This document shows, piece by piece, positions 45,181 through 57,700 of a stretch of 64,000 bases of DNA. The translations under genes and the position numbers were made by a program. A model generated the notes under the pieces. It was not told the DNA's origin, made no database searches, and worked only from the letters and a program-made list of their open reading frames with translations. Numbering within the stretch: position 1 is the stretch's first letter; the number at the start of each line of letters is the position of its first letter. The stretch is from Brachionus koreanus (Eukaryota; Rotifera; Eurotatoria; Ploima; Brachionidae): assembly GCA_016987375.1 (NCBI GenBank), contig PJRA01000272.1, forward strand, positions 1,853,289-1,917,288. Reading direction: 5' to 3'.

Positions 45181-45882
45181 TCATTTTATTGCTTTCATTT
45201 GCCAAAGTCCATCATTTAAATAGTGCAATGCATCTATTGCGATTCCTTTATTTGTTTTTGCGCTAAAAATAAATGAAATAAAAATTTTGATTTAAAAGCA
45301 AGCGAAAAATAAACATTTCTTCGGTGCTCAATTTTGTGAGTCCAATAGCTAAAGCATGTTTTTTTCCCTCAGCCATAATTGCTACAACTGTATTTTTATC
45401 AACAGGAGTCATTTTGCCTCCAGGAGAGGTCAATCCTGGAGCCATAATATTTGCACCACTCAGAACAAATTTTATAGCTCCCTTGTCAACTTGTTCATGT
45501 GGAAGAATAAATGGATATTTGTGTAAAAGCCTTAAAACTGGAATTAATTGGCCATCACGCTGTTTAAAGAACAAAGGCTCGCCACTCGACCCAGCTAATA
45601 ATTCAATATGATCTTGACTAATAAAAAAATTAGGTGCAAACAAATTTTTTTAAAGAAAGCAAATACCATTTAATAAATCTAACATTATCTTTTCGAGGAA
45701 GAATTTCATCAATATAAGCTTCTATGTGAGGATAATCTTCAACAAGCTTAGTTCTTATTTGCTTAATTACGGTACTTTTTGCTTGGACTACTCCGCTAAC
45801 ATGTTCTTTGTCAGAAAATCTTTAAAAAACAATAAATAAAAATATCAAAAAAATTTTTAAAAAAAATTTACTTTTTAAACAT
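45181..45882 (-). CDS. MCTS1: MCTS1 translation re-initiation/recycling factor, four exons
   Basis: Exons 45872-45882 (11 bases, M-F-K-K start), 45667-45819, 45315-45617 and 45181-45262 join in frame into 182 aa (human 181). The N-terminal half corresponds to the MCT1 fold, [20 protein letters not shown]; the PUA domain (about 92-172) includes [20 protein letters not shown] and [18 protein letters not shown]; the last exon gives [14 protein letters not shown]1 pairs with DENR to release deacylated tRNA from 40S subunits and support re-initiation after uORFs. The 11-base first exon is tiny but required. An AG at 45893, ten bases before the ATG and with no cis exon in sight, could be a trans-splice acceptor. 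The gene follows MRPL22 by 165 bp. Confidence 0.95.
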
Positions 45883-46047
45883 CTTTGATAATCTAAATCA
45901 ATAAAAATAATTTTAAAACTTGTCTATTGAAAATTATAAATCGCTGTTACTCGATCTTTTTTTCATATAATTTTTTATTTTAACTTTTTTTTTGAAAATT
46001 TATTAGAACTTAAATTTCTGAAATTTTGTTAAAAAGTTATTAATTTC
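45883..46047 (-). promoter_or_regulatory. Short MRPL22-MCTS1 intercistronic region
   Basis: 165 bp between the MRPL22 stop and the MCTS1 ATG, with a pyrimidine/T-rich tract and TTGATTTAG ending at 45893. Compatible with an operon resolved by polyadenylation plus spliced-leader trans-splicing; a compact conventional promoter is the alternative. Confidence 0.4.
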
Positions 46048-46910
46048 TTAAATTGACAAATAAATTGAGCGTTTTCTCAATTTTTCAATATATTCCTTTG
46101 CTCTAGCTTCATAAGTCTCAGCCTCGAGATGATAGTTCGGCGGTGGAGCGCCTTCTTCTAAACGGACATAGTAAGTGCAATATTTATACTCTACCATACC
46201 TAATCTCATAGCTCGATGCTTACGTACACCTTTTACTCGGAACGAATCAACTGCTGTCGAATAAGCTGAAAAAATTTTCAAATATTCTTTTATTTATTAG
46301 ATTTTAATTTAAAAAATTACAAATCCACATATTTGATTTAAATTCAAAGTTGTGTTGTTTTAAGGCCAAGTCTTGAGCTTCCAGTAAAACTTCTTTGATT
46401 ATATGAGCCCCTTTTAATCTGTGAAATGACAACTGTTTTATTGCTTCGTCAATTGACATCCCTCTAATCTGAAAAAAAATTAATTGCTTTTGGAAAAGCT
46501 TTTAATTTACCATCAAAGCCGGATACCACATTTTTTTAGCCGGATATTTAACAAAATGCCTCATATGATGAACAAACTTTTGATTTTGAATACTTTAAAT
46601 TTACTACATAAATATTTTTAATATTAATTACCGGATTTCGAATAGGCTTTCCATCTTCTGTGGGCGGATAAATAATTCTGTTATACTGTGGCCAGCTGAT
46701 ATGACTTTTTATGCTTCCTAATCGTTCCAGATTTTTTATCTTAGCACTTTCTTTTCTTTGAAGATCAAAATCATCTTCTTCTAATGATTTATCTTGTTTG
46801 TTAACAAAAGAGGCCGAATTTGTGTGAAACAAAACGGTCGGAATCGATCGATTTATATGATAAATATTATGACTTAAAAAATTTAAACTTTTTATCAAAT
46901 TATTAAACAT
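46048..46910 (-). CDS. MRPL22: Mitochondrial large-subunit ribosomal protein uL22m, four exons
   Basis: Exons 46632-46910, 46511-46576, 46321-46468 and 46048-46265 join in frame (introns 55, 42 and 55 bp) into 236 aa. The first about 35 residues form an Arg/Ser/hydrophobic presequence for mitochondrial import. The uL22 domain spans about 90-225: [20 protein letters not shown], then [13 protein letters not shown], then [19 protein letters not shown] and [12 protein letters not shown], closely following human MRPL22. uL22 lines the peptide exit tunnel of the mitoribosome. Upstream neighbour of MCTS1 on the same strand. The 42-bp intron is near the lower limit for animal introns. Confidence 0.93.
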
Positions 46911-47614
46911 TCTAAATTGAATAAAATTTTTGAAATCAATTGTTAACTAATTTGTGCTTTTTTTTGGTTAAATTGTAGTTAAATTTAATGGAAAATATCA
47001 TAAAGTTTAAGGAGAAAATTTTGAAAAATAAACAAAAAAATATTTTTAAAAAAAATATCAAAAAAAGAGTAAATTTTATAAATTAATTAGATAAAATAAA
47101 AAAAATTAGCTCCTTTAATTAAAAATTAAAATTAAATTTTAATAATTACTGGAATTTTGATTCCAAAATAAAATTTTACAGCCCCGGAATTATTAAAAAT
47201 CATATGAAATTCTTTAAAAAAAAAGTTTTTTTTTTTTGATTTTTTTAAGAAAAAGATTGATTTCTAATTAATAGCATTTTATTAGTAATAGTAGTAAAAT
47301 ATACTTTTGGCTATTTATTTTCTCACATTTCTGTTTTCAATGAAATCTATTTCTCACTTTTTTAACTTGTTTAAATTCCTTTTTTTAATTAAAAAATATC
47401 ATTTTATCATAACTTAATTGAACTATTTGTATAAATTGTATCATTTACCTCCTAATTTTTCTAATTTACTTATTATTAAAAATACTTTTATATGTTAAAA
47501 AATTTTCTAAATGCATGACTAAGCAAAATGCTAACTTATGGTTTAAAATTGTTTTCTTAGCATAAAAAAAATTATCTGCATTCAAATTAATAATATTTCT
47601 GTAGTACCGATGCA
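46911..47614. other. AT-rich stretch upstream of MRPL22
   Basis: No feature recognised; MRPL22 promoter expected here. Confidence 0.4.
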
Positions 47615-47770
47615 TGTTTAAACCCCTTCCAGCAAAAAATGATGGAACAGTTTCGTCTAGGTTATAATTGCGGTGTAGATTATCAATTCAATGCAGTTAC
47701 CTCTGTGTCAGATCGGAGTCATTGGAAGGAAAAAGAGATATTATATCCACTTCCCGCTAGGATAGAAAAA
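47615..47770 (+). repeat. Repeat B, well-preserved copy
   Basis: Begins TGTTTAAACCCCTTCC, holds ACCTCTGTGTCAGATCGGAG and ends near CTAGGATAGA. Best match to the copy at 17777-17950. No clear target-site duplication. Confidence 0.7.
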
Positions 47771-48702
47771 AGACAATTAATTATTAATTTTTCGATTAAA
47801 TAAATTAAATTTTTTAAAAATTGATTTTTAATTATGTCAAAAATTTAATAAGCAGTTAAAAATTTTAGTTAAGATAATTTAATAAATATAAATTGTACAA
47901 TTGATGAAACTGTTTTTTACAGTACTATTTCTGTGAATTACTTTAAATATTTTCTTTTTATTGAATTAAATGATTAAATAATAAAGAAGAAAAAAAATAA
48001 CTGATGGTTTTTTTTGTGCTTGGGCTTATGGTTTAATTGCTTGTGCTGACGCTTTAGTTCTTAATTTTCCAAGCAGACGCCTCAGAATGCTTTTTGTTTC
48101 TTTTTATTTCACTGATTAAAGCATCAAGACTTTTCAAACCTTTTAGAAAGCAAGGAATCGCACAAAATTGGCAAATTGGAGAACTGATAGAGTAAGTAAG
48201 ATAACAGGTATTAACAGTTGCAAATAGGAAACAATTGAAAAGATTAGTAAATTAATGCTCACTATTCAATCACCTAAACAACATGGATGAATGAAAATGC
48301 AAATTTTGTGATCAAAAATCAATTTCCTAAATGTTCCTCAAGTACGTTAAGAATTTAAATTTGAAAATTGAATGAAGCTGTTTAGTTTCAATTAAGCAAC
48401 TGCTGATTAGTTTAATTGGGTTGACGTTGAAAGAATTTGGCAAAAATTATGTGAAATTGTTAATGATGTGGGTCAAAGTAAAGCTCAGAAAAAGTCAGTT
48501 AGGGTTATTTTTTTTTGTTAAATTCAAAAAAGAATTTTTTAATTTTTAATAAATACAAAAAAATCGCGAAAATTTTCTAATACTTTCGCTTTCTTAGTTT
48601 CCTAAAACTTAATCAAAAACACTTTTAAAAAATTTTATTCTAAAATTTAAATAATAGCGCGGATCTATTTATTTTAAATGGTCTCAAATATAGAGAAAAA
48701 AT
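47771..48702. other. Intergenic stretch downstream of SZT2
   Basis: Somewhat less AT-rich around 48000-48500 but without a readable frame. 3' flank of SZT2; no gene supported. Confidence 0.4.
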
Positions 48703-51700
48703 TTAGAATAAACTATTCCATAAATTGCACAATAGAATGTTTATGATAAAACCGAAACTTTTGAACATTTTGTTTTCGTACAACGAGCTGATAGCCTGGC
48801 TTTTTTGTTTGCCAATCAAGCTATACTCACGAGATATATCTGACGACTTGGCATCTGATTTTTTGCCTTTTAGATCGACTATTTTCACGCGATTTACCTG
48901 ATAAAGCTCCATGTTTTCCTTTATTTTGTCAAATTTAATCAAAATAAAAGATTTTAGATAGCTTTCGCCTGCACTTTTGTCCTCACTGTTTTCAAAATTA
49001 AATTTCTTGATCAACAAATCTGTCACAATCAACAAGCAATATTCAATCGAATCCGATTCGGTGTAGATGAAATTTTTATTCAACTCCATTCTAAAATAGT
49101 CTTTAATTTTTTCTCTAATCTGAAAGCATTGTTTCATAAGTTCGTCCAAATCTGGGTCCAATTCGAGCACGTTAACTTTCTCAGATATGTTGCAAATTTG
49201 CTCCAATTCAGCATCAGATATTTCAATAGAACTGTTTAGCTCACCCCGGCTAGGATTCATAGATAGGGCTAAATTGTCCCAAAACACATTTTGTCTATGC
49301 ATACTAACCGATTCTTCTATAACTTTATTTATAAACTCTAGATCCATGTTCAAGCCATTAATTAGGCCGTGGTTAGCAAACATACCCAATTCATTGTTTT
49401 TATTTATAAATAAATAGAAACATGTTATTCGAATGAAATTTTCCATTCGACTTTTTTCTGATCCACTCGTTAAATTCTTAGTATTTTGACTTGAATTGAG
49501 CTTGTTTCTTAAAACTTCTTTTCTAAACTGTTCCAATTTAACAATTAAATATTTAGAGCTGTTTGATGAATCGTTTAGTGAATAAATGGTCAAATTGTTG
49601 CCAAATGTGTGCAACGTCTGAAATGATATGTTTCCCATTCCAAGCTTTCTGTTCGCATAGCTAATCAAATCAAATAAGACAGTGTACTGGTTTTGCTTGA
49701 TTGAAAAGTCTGATTTTTCGTAAACTAATTTGAACACTTTGTTCTGGCTGTAGAGTGGCACACGGCAAAAAAACTCGACAAATTCATCCAAAAATTTTGA
49801 GACTATGTAGCTTGTTTGTGATATTTGCATTCCGGATTGTGACGTAGACAAAAAATTGCTGTTTATAGCCGACAAGTGAAAATCATAAATAAATGAGTGT
49901 ACGTGAAATTCTTTGGTCAAAAATCGGATTATTTCGCCAATGAAGCATTGCCTATTTGAAGATCTGTATCGAGAGCAAATGCCCACACGTACATGCAAAT
50001 AGATTTCTTCTAGATTAATAGTTAAATATAAAAAGCCATCTTGTTGCACCCATTTGATAAAATGAAGCATTTGAATTTCGCTCTGATTTGCTCGATTCTC
50101 TTGAACTTGCCGCTCGTCTCTCAGTCGAACAAAGCCTTTTGACTCAAAGTACTTGGAATACTCGATAAGAACAATTTGTCTCATTTTAAAATACCAGTTT
50201 TCGTTTATGGTATTGTTTGTATTCAATTTAGGTGGCTTGAAGTTTGCATTTTTAAGCATTTTTTCATTTGTAATTGACTCGTTCCAATTAGAATAAAAAA
50301 GAAGTGGTGTACAGCAATAGTGGAATGGTATTAGGACTGGTTGTATAGAATTTTTATAAAAGTCATTAAGTGTAAATTTGCTAATAATCTGATTATTTGG
50401 GCTGACGAGGTTGTTGTTTGAGGAGTTCGGCTTGGTGTTTTGAGGCTTAAGGTTGTTTTGAGAATTGGGACTAATGTTTTGAAGAGATCCAGAGCCAATG
50501 GCAAGTTCGTAGATTTTTCTCGGGTGTCGGTAAATTTGCTGCATTTCCAAAAGTTGATAGCACATTCCAACACCATACATACACTGAGCTTTGATGCTTT
50601 GACTCAAGAATTTCGCATTGCTTGGACTTATTATGGAAAAGTCAGCACTGTTTGGTGTATGTTGGCCTAGATTTTGTACACAAAAATTAACTTGTTGATT
50701 TATTATGGTCATTGTCGAATCGTACGCTTTAACACCTAACGGAGACATGTACAATTGCTTGAGTGAAAAAGCAGTTTGTTGATGAGCTGTCAATGATTGA
50801 CTTGGAGTCGAGATGCCACTTGCTATAGTAAAGTTGTTTGAGTTAAATTGGAGATTGGCTATTAGTGAAGGGTTAATTGGACTTGAGAATGTTTTAGAGC
50901 AACTTGATTGACGAAGAATTGTAGGTGATTTGGAAGATTTTATGGACGAAACCTGAGTTCTTTGTGGATGATGCTTGGTGTCTGAGCCGAATAAGTCACT
51001 CTGTGAAGAACTTATAGCTTCATTCAAAGTACAGGTTGAGCTTATAGCCAATTGTTTTACCTAAAATAGAAAAAATTCTATATTTAAGTCAGCAGAAATA
51101 AAGACTTTAGTTTTTTCAAAGGGTAATTGCTAAAGAATTTATCTAAGTTTTTATTAATACAATCTTTATTAAATTCACAAAATCCTTCTGGTTTATTTGT
51201 AAGGAAAATTCATCAAATCAAATCTCTCATGCTATATCAGTTCTAAATAGATTAATACTTGGTATCTCATTTTAACTAGGCAGATAATTAAATTTTGAAT
51301 TAGAATTTTTATGAAAAAATAAAACAATTTTTATATTTAAATATTTACAGTAACAAGAACTTCTATTCGAACCGAAAAATTTCATTTCACTAAAAAAAAA
51401 ATAATATTTTGGATTTTATCAATATTTTAAAATAAAGACATATCAAGATACAATTGATATGAAGTATAACCAATTTTGGTTCGATCTAAAAAAGAGTCTA
51501 CTAGTGGTGCTTTTAAACAGGAAAAAAGATTATTATCATGGTCATTAATTGTAGATGATAGATTCCTTGAATTTTTTCTTATCGTTTCGAAAGTTTTCTT
51601 GGCACAGCTAACTAATCTTAATATATAATACTCATCTATTACATCATTTTTATTTTCCCCCATTGATGCATGCATCAAAAACATTTAAGCTGCCTGAATT

Positions 51701-54700
51701 TTTAATTTTTAAGGACATTAATTTAATATCTCACAAAGGTTTTTGGTTTATGCTCTGATTAAATCTTCCTAAATATTATATTTTTTATATATTTCAAAAT
51801 TTTAATATGAATATGAATTAATTAAAATCTGAAGTTGATTATTTTTAATGTTTAAATTTAAACTTATTTTATTTTTCTCAAATTATTAAATTCTAATATT
51901 TTTATTGATTTTTGCCAATTAAAAATTAGTGTACGGGTCCGTAAAAGCGACCAGGATATAATAATCAAATTTCTTTAGACTATGTCGGCTTTTGCTGGAT
52001 AAACTTTGATCAATACTAAATTAAATATTTTAGAAACTAATTTGAAATGAAAAAGCAACCATAATGATAACATTATTTTATTGATTAAAAGGTTTTAAAA
52101 AAGCCTATTAGCAATAGCAGTTTCTCATGAAATGTGTCTAGTGAAAGTGGTAAAAATGTGCTTAAAATAAGAACGCTACAAAATAAAAGGAGCAAATCCA
52201 AGCTTAGTAATCGCCATTTATTAAATAACCTTTACACATTACAATTGATGATATCTCTTCTAAATTTGTTAACAAAGCTAACAGACGTTGCCCAATTGCT
52301 CTTCATGATTTGACAGATTTCTATATTCAATGACGCATTAAAATTTGTAGGAAACTATATTAAAATTCTAATGAAGGACGATTTTTCAGACGGATCATTA
52401 CTTGTGATGATAATTGGATCTATTTTCGAATTTATGATAACAAAAATCTATGGTTGGAGCCATTTCAACAAGCTCAGCTAGTCGTGGCAATGTAAAATCT
52501 TAGTACAAAAAGAAAAAACTATATAATTTTTTTTTAGTTGAGTAAAAATGGTTCTGTAAACAGTACAAAGTTGTACAAATTTGTACAAACGGATTCAAAA
52601 ACTCTTCATTTATCTGTAAAATGCACATCATTAAAAAAATATTTGATAAAATTTGCACTAAATTGTACAGTTTTTGTACAGCTTAAAATTATTAATGAAA
52701 AATTCTAAGATTAAATTTTGAAGATAAGCTACTGCTTATTATTGTTGATAAATTTAAATAGTTCTTAGCATGCTTAGATCAGTCGCGAAAAGAGGACGCT
52801 TTGATAAAAAGATGATATTGTGAATTTAGTGGAATTTCTAAGAGGTAATAAACTTTGACCTGATTCCAGACTGACGTGCTATAAATGCAGAGTATTATTC
52901 TGAACAATTAGAACTAATGTATGCTTCACTTCAAGAAAAACTGTCTTCTTAGGTCAACCGAAAGCTAGGTTTTTCTTCAAGCTTATGCTAAACCTCATAC
53001 AGCTAGAAGAACAATGGAACAAATAGAAGAGCTGGAAAGGATTGAACTTCTTTATCATTCAGCATATTGCTCAAATATTTCTCCTTCTGTTTATCATCTT
53101 TTTCGGTCAATGGCTCATTTTCTTAGAGGACAGCATTTTCAGTTACACATACCAAGTTGAAGAAGGGTGTTGTGATAAATTTAAAAAAATAAAAATAACA
53201 CGCAAAATATTTGAACTCACTTAGCCTAATATTTTTCAACCGAAAAGCTTTAACAAAAAAAAATAACTCAACTAACCTTTTTTAGGTCAGTTATTATATT
53301 GTCACCAATTAAGCCACCAAATTTGTACAATACTGTGTTATTGACCAAGTGAAATCGTTGTGTAATAATATCAGAGCTTTGATCAAGCCACTGTTTAAGC
53401 GAATCATAGTTTGACGACTCTGTGGTAAAGCAGAAAAATGTGACATATTTAGTACGGGCGTTTACTATAACAAAACAAAAAGTTCGTTTAATATTTTGAC
53501 TAGACACTGTTTGATTGTTAGACAGCTCCAAATCTCCATTAGCACTGCTAATACTCTTTACCATAGCCGTAGATACCGTTGTATTGGACGATGACTGTAC
53601 TAGAGTAGTAGATGAATTGCCGCTTGAAAACAATCTACTATGTTGATGGGAACTGGACGAGTTCATCGACGAGGACATTGACGAATAGCCGCTCATTCCA
53701 CTATACTCGACATTCATGGTCACAATCACATTTTCACCTCTCGTCAAATTTGAACTTAGCATGCTTAGTTTAGAAATTTTTAAATTAGTAAACTCATCTA
53801 CATCGAATTCGTCTTCATCTAGAAAAACGCTATCGTTCATTCGACTCGAATCTTTAAAATTATCTTTTTTAAATGAAAAATAATTAACATTTAATTCAAA
53901 TTTGCTAATCTCTTTTATCAATGATTCAAAATCTTTAATTAAATTGGTCAAATTATACTTAGTTCGATACATGAATTGTTTTCGTAGAAAAAATGAGCCC
54001 AGCGAATTGCTCTTATTTGAATGAACGCCTTTGAACCATTCGTAAATTAATTTCAAATAGGTTTTTTCGTTATTAAGACGATCAAGGTGAATTTTTTCCA
54101 AGTCTGGCTCCATCGATATTGAACGTTGTACTTTGTACAAATTTATTTCTTCATCCGAACCAGATGTAGCCGACTCGTCCGAATCGTTAGCATCATTACC
54201 ATCAATATTCAATATTTGTCTAGGCTGTTTGAAATAGTGTAAAGTGTCCTCATGATCTTTGTGATCAAATATATTTGTGCAAAAATTACTTATGATAAAT
54301 GAATTGAATTGAGCCGTGTCGGCAATATTCTGCGACAAGAGCACACGGCCAAGTTTGCTTTCTCTAGCAGTCTTGTTCATTTGTAAACATTGCTTGTTGC
54401 TGGAGAGCTCGGTGGCGCCAGTCGATTTATGTCTCTTCCGGTGTAGCTTACTGGTCATAAAATCTGAATCAAGCACGTGAAATTTAGCTGCTTGTTTTTT
54501 AAGCAAAATTTTTCTAGTGTAATCTACAGGGTCTATGCGTGTTATGTAATCGCTTAGGAAATACATCAGCGCGTCTTGGACCGTCTTTCTAAGAGAAATT
54601 TTGTGATTACATATTTCGGACGTGTCACCTTTTGAGTAAAATTTGAAAACAAGCGAAGGTCCTGTTTGACGCAGCTTTTTCTCAATCGAATCGTTTTCGA

Positions 54701-57700
54701 ATTTAATCGAACTGGCGCCCATCGAGTTTGATCGTGTCACTCGACTATTGCTCACATCCAAACCTCTAATTGAGTAAAATACTTCTACTAAAATTAACGA
54801 TACGTTTTGTTTGCCGATTCGTTTTGATTTTGAGTTTTGAAAAAATATTCTAGACACTAAAATGGCATCGGTTAGACCAGAATCGGAATTTTTTTTACTA
54901 AAATGTTTATTTTCAGGTATGTAAAAGGTAGATAGATCCGAATTGGAAAATTTTTGCTCCTGATTATCCGCATTGGACACTTTGGCTTGACTTGGATCGA
55001 TTGATTTAAAATTTGTGTTAAATACTTGCTTTAAAAAGAAAAAAAATATTTCTCTCAGAGTTCGATTAAAATTGAATAGAAACGGCAAAGCTATTTCGTA
55101 GTCGAACACACTGTCGGTCACTTGTTTGAAAAAATTAATGTCCTCGTCGTTTATTTTATCAGGATGCTGTTGACTAGTTGTCTTGTAGGTGTTTTTCTCA
55201 ATTGACTTCAACATCCGATCCAAAAGGCAATAGTCGAGCTCGGATTGCAAAGTTTTGCACAGCTCCTTTTTCATGTCGTCATCGGGCTCGTTAATCCCGT
55301 ATACGGACAGCTTGACGTACTCGGGCGGATTGAGCTTGGCCGCAGTTTGGCTTAGCGAAGTCTGAGTTTCGATGCGATGCGTGCCGCCGCTCAAATTTTG
55401 GCTCTTGAGGCCGTGGCTCGAAGTATTTCGTCCGGTTGTATTAACAGTCTGCTCCGAGTCGGTTATGCTTGCATAGGACGGTCGCCTCGACAACAAAGAG
55501 CTTTGTCTGCGCTCGTCATCGTCGTATACCTCTTCCAATTTAAGCAAAAATATGTCATTTGTATTCCTAGTGTAAACATACAAATCGGGACATGCCGACT
55601 CGTATATTTTAAAATTGTGCAAACAATCTCTTAGTTTACTAAGACCTTGCGATATGTAGCTGTTGCTTTCGTGTATTTTTTGAAGTGTTTGATGCAAACG
55701 ATGCAATTTAAAGTAAACTGACCAAACACATGAACAATTGAGCAAATTGTTCGAATGCGAAAATGACAAATTTTTATCATCAGATAGAAGCAAACAATTG
55801 TTCCACTTGTGACTCTCATTTATTTCCTTTAGTGTCAATTTCAAATAGCACAAGCGAACCAAATCGCTGATTTCCGAGTCGAACTCGTTTGTTATTTGTT
55901 GCATGATTGCATTTTGATCGCTCTTTTGACTCGAATTGAAGTCGTTAAAGCTGAAAAATAGCCGCATCTTAAGCTCGTTAAGTGTGATCTCTGGCTGACT
56001 TTGATGAATTTTGGATGGATTGAATTTTTGTAAGTCATTGGTGGATTGTTTTTGAAGTGAAGCTTTCAAATGACTGTTAGGCGATGAAGTGCCTTCTTGG
56101 CTGTGTGATGGCGATGAACTGTTGTTTCTCTCACCAGACACTTTGCTCTCGAATAGACGAACGATTAAAAATAGCTTGAAATTTATTTGTGAGCTAGTAC
56201 AATTGAAAAAGAACAAATTTGAGTCCAAATTTTCTACTTGACTTTGATAAAAATTTATCGAAACAATGCTAGATGTCAATTCGGCAAAAAACTTTGCCGA
56301 ATCAATGCTAATCAGCGATTTTTCTTCTTCGTTTTGAGCTGTTGTAAATTGTTTAGTGTATTTATTATTGAGCTTTGTTGATTTATGGTCCAAGCTAGTA
56401 GAATTGCTTTTAGGCATTGAGGACTTACTGATAAATACTTTTTCATATTTGGAACAGTTTATTTGACCCGAGTCAACTCCTTGCTTTATATGATGAACAT
56501 AGTCTGTAAATTTTTCTATTGAACCAATTGATATTTCATTTTTGAGCTGTTCTTCTTTCAAATGCCACTTTAGATCAACAATACACGGCTTTAAGTGACT
56601 AAAATTTTCCAAATTCATTTGAGTGTCTGTTGATGAGGTTGTTCCAGACGCAGAAACTGACTGTGTATTATTGGGGCCAAAAAAATTCAAAGAATGATTT
56701 AGATTAAGCTCGTTAAACGAGTACAAATTGAATCTGAGAAAAATTTTAATTGAATCGTTTATTTTAGCGGCTGGTATTGAAGATAGAATATTGTTAAATT
56801 GGGGCAAATCTTTGCTCTCTATTAGCTCTTGGACACAATTGAAGTCAAATTTGGTAAATTTGGCCGAGAATGAATACTTATCGAGTATGGACTCGCTGTT
56901 CTCGGACGCCAGAGAGGTAGCGCCGGAATTCGACTCAACGTTCGGGTCACGTGACACTTCACAAATTACCTCAATTCCGATCACTTGTTCTTTGTTGATG
57001 TTTAAGCTGTCTGGTATTGGGAAAATGTTTCTAATCATTAAATTGGGCGATGATGTTTCGAGAATTTTTCTTGGATTAGTATTGCTCAATTCTAGGTCAT
57101 GAACTGACTCGAAAAATTTGTCTTCAAAATTATTTTTATCGGGCTCATTTTCACCAGCTTCTTCATTAGGACTAAAGTCTTCATTGAGATCTTCACTCTG
57201 CGGCACAATGTCCGGATCTTTGAAACACTCATATTTAATTATGAACAAATCGTTAATGCCAGGAATGGATCTAAACCTTTTGAGAAATATTTCCTCAAAT
57301 TTTTCATGCAAATCATTTACTTGTGCTTTTGTGCACGACTGTTCTGTCTTCTGCTCTTTCAAGTGATGACAGGTTATTTTAACATAGTCGGTCAAATCAA
57401 TGCTGTCTATTTTAGATTTGGCACCTAGTCTAAGCAAGCGCTGCACTGTTGTTTTGTCTATGCTGATATCATTATTTACGTCATTGGCCAAATAATGCAC
57501 TATGCTGTTCACATAGGTTTTGGCACAATTTTCCTCAATTAAATCGATCATATTCAAAAAAGAACCGTCATTTTGATTGTTTAAACACAAGTTTTGTTTT
57601 AGTATGTCACTGAGTTTTCTCAGTTGAATTTGCTGATTTTTGAGATCCTGATTGCTCACAGCTTTGGCAATTGAGTTTTTGCTAATGTAGAATTTATACT

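Noticed and set aside
53042..53224. 60-codon plus-strand frame
   Set aside because: It is a wrong-frame shadow of the mariner transposase C-terminus, whose readable frames run alongside it.
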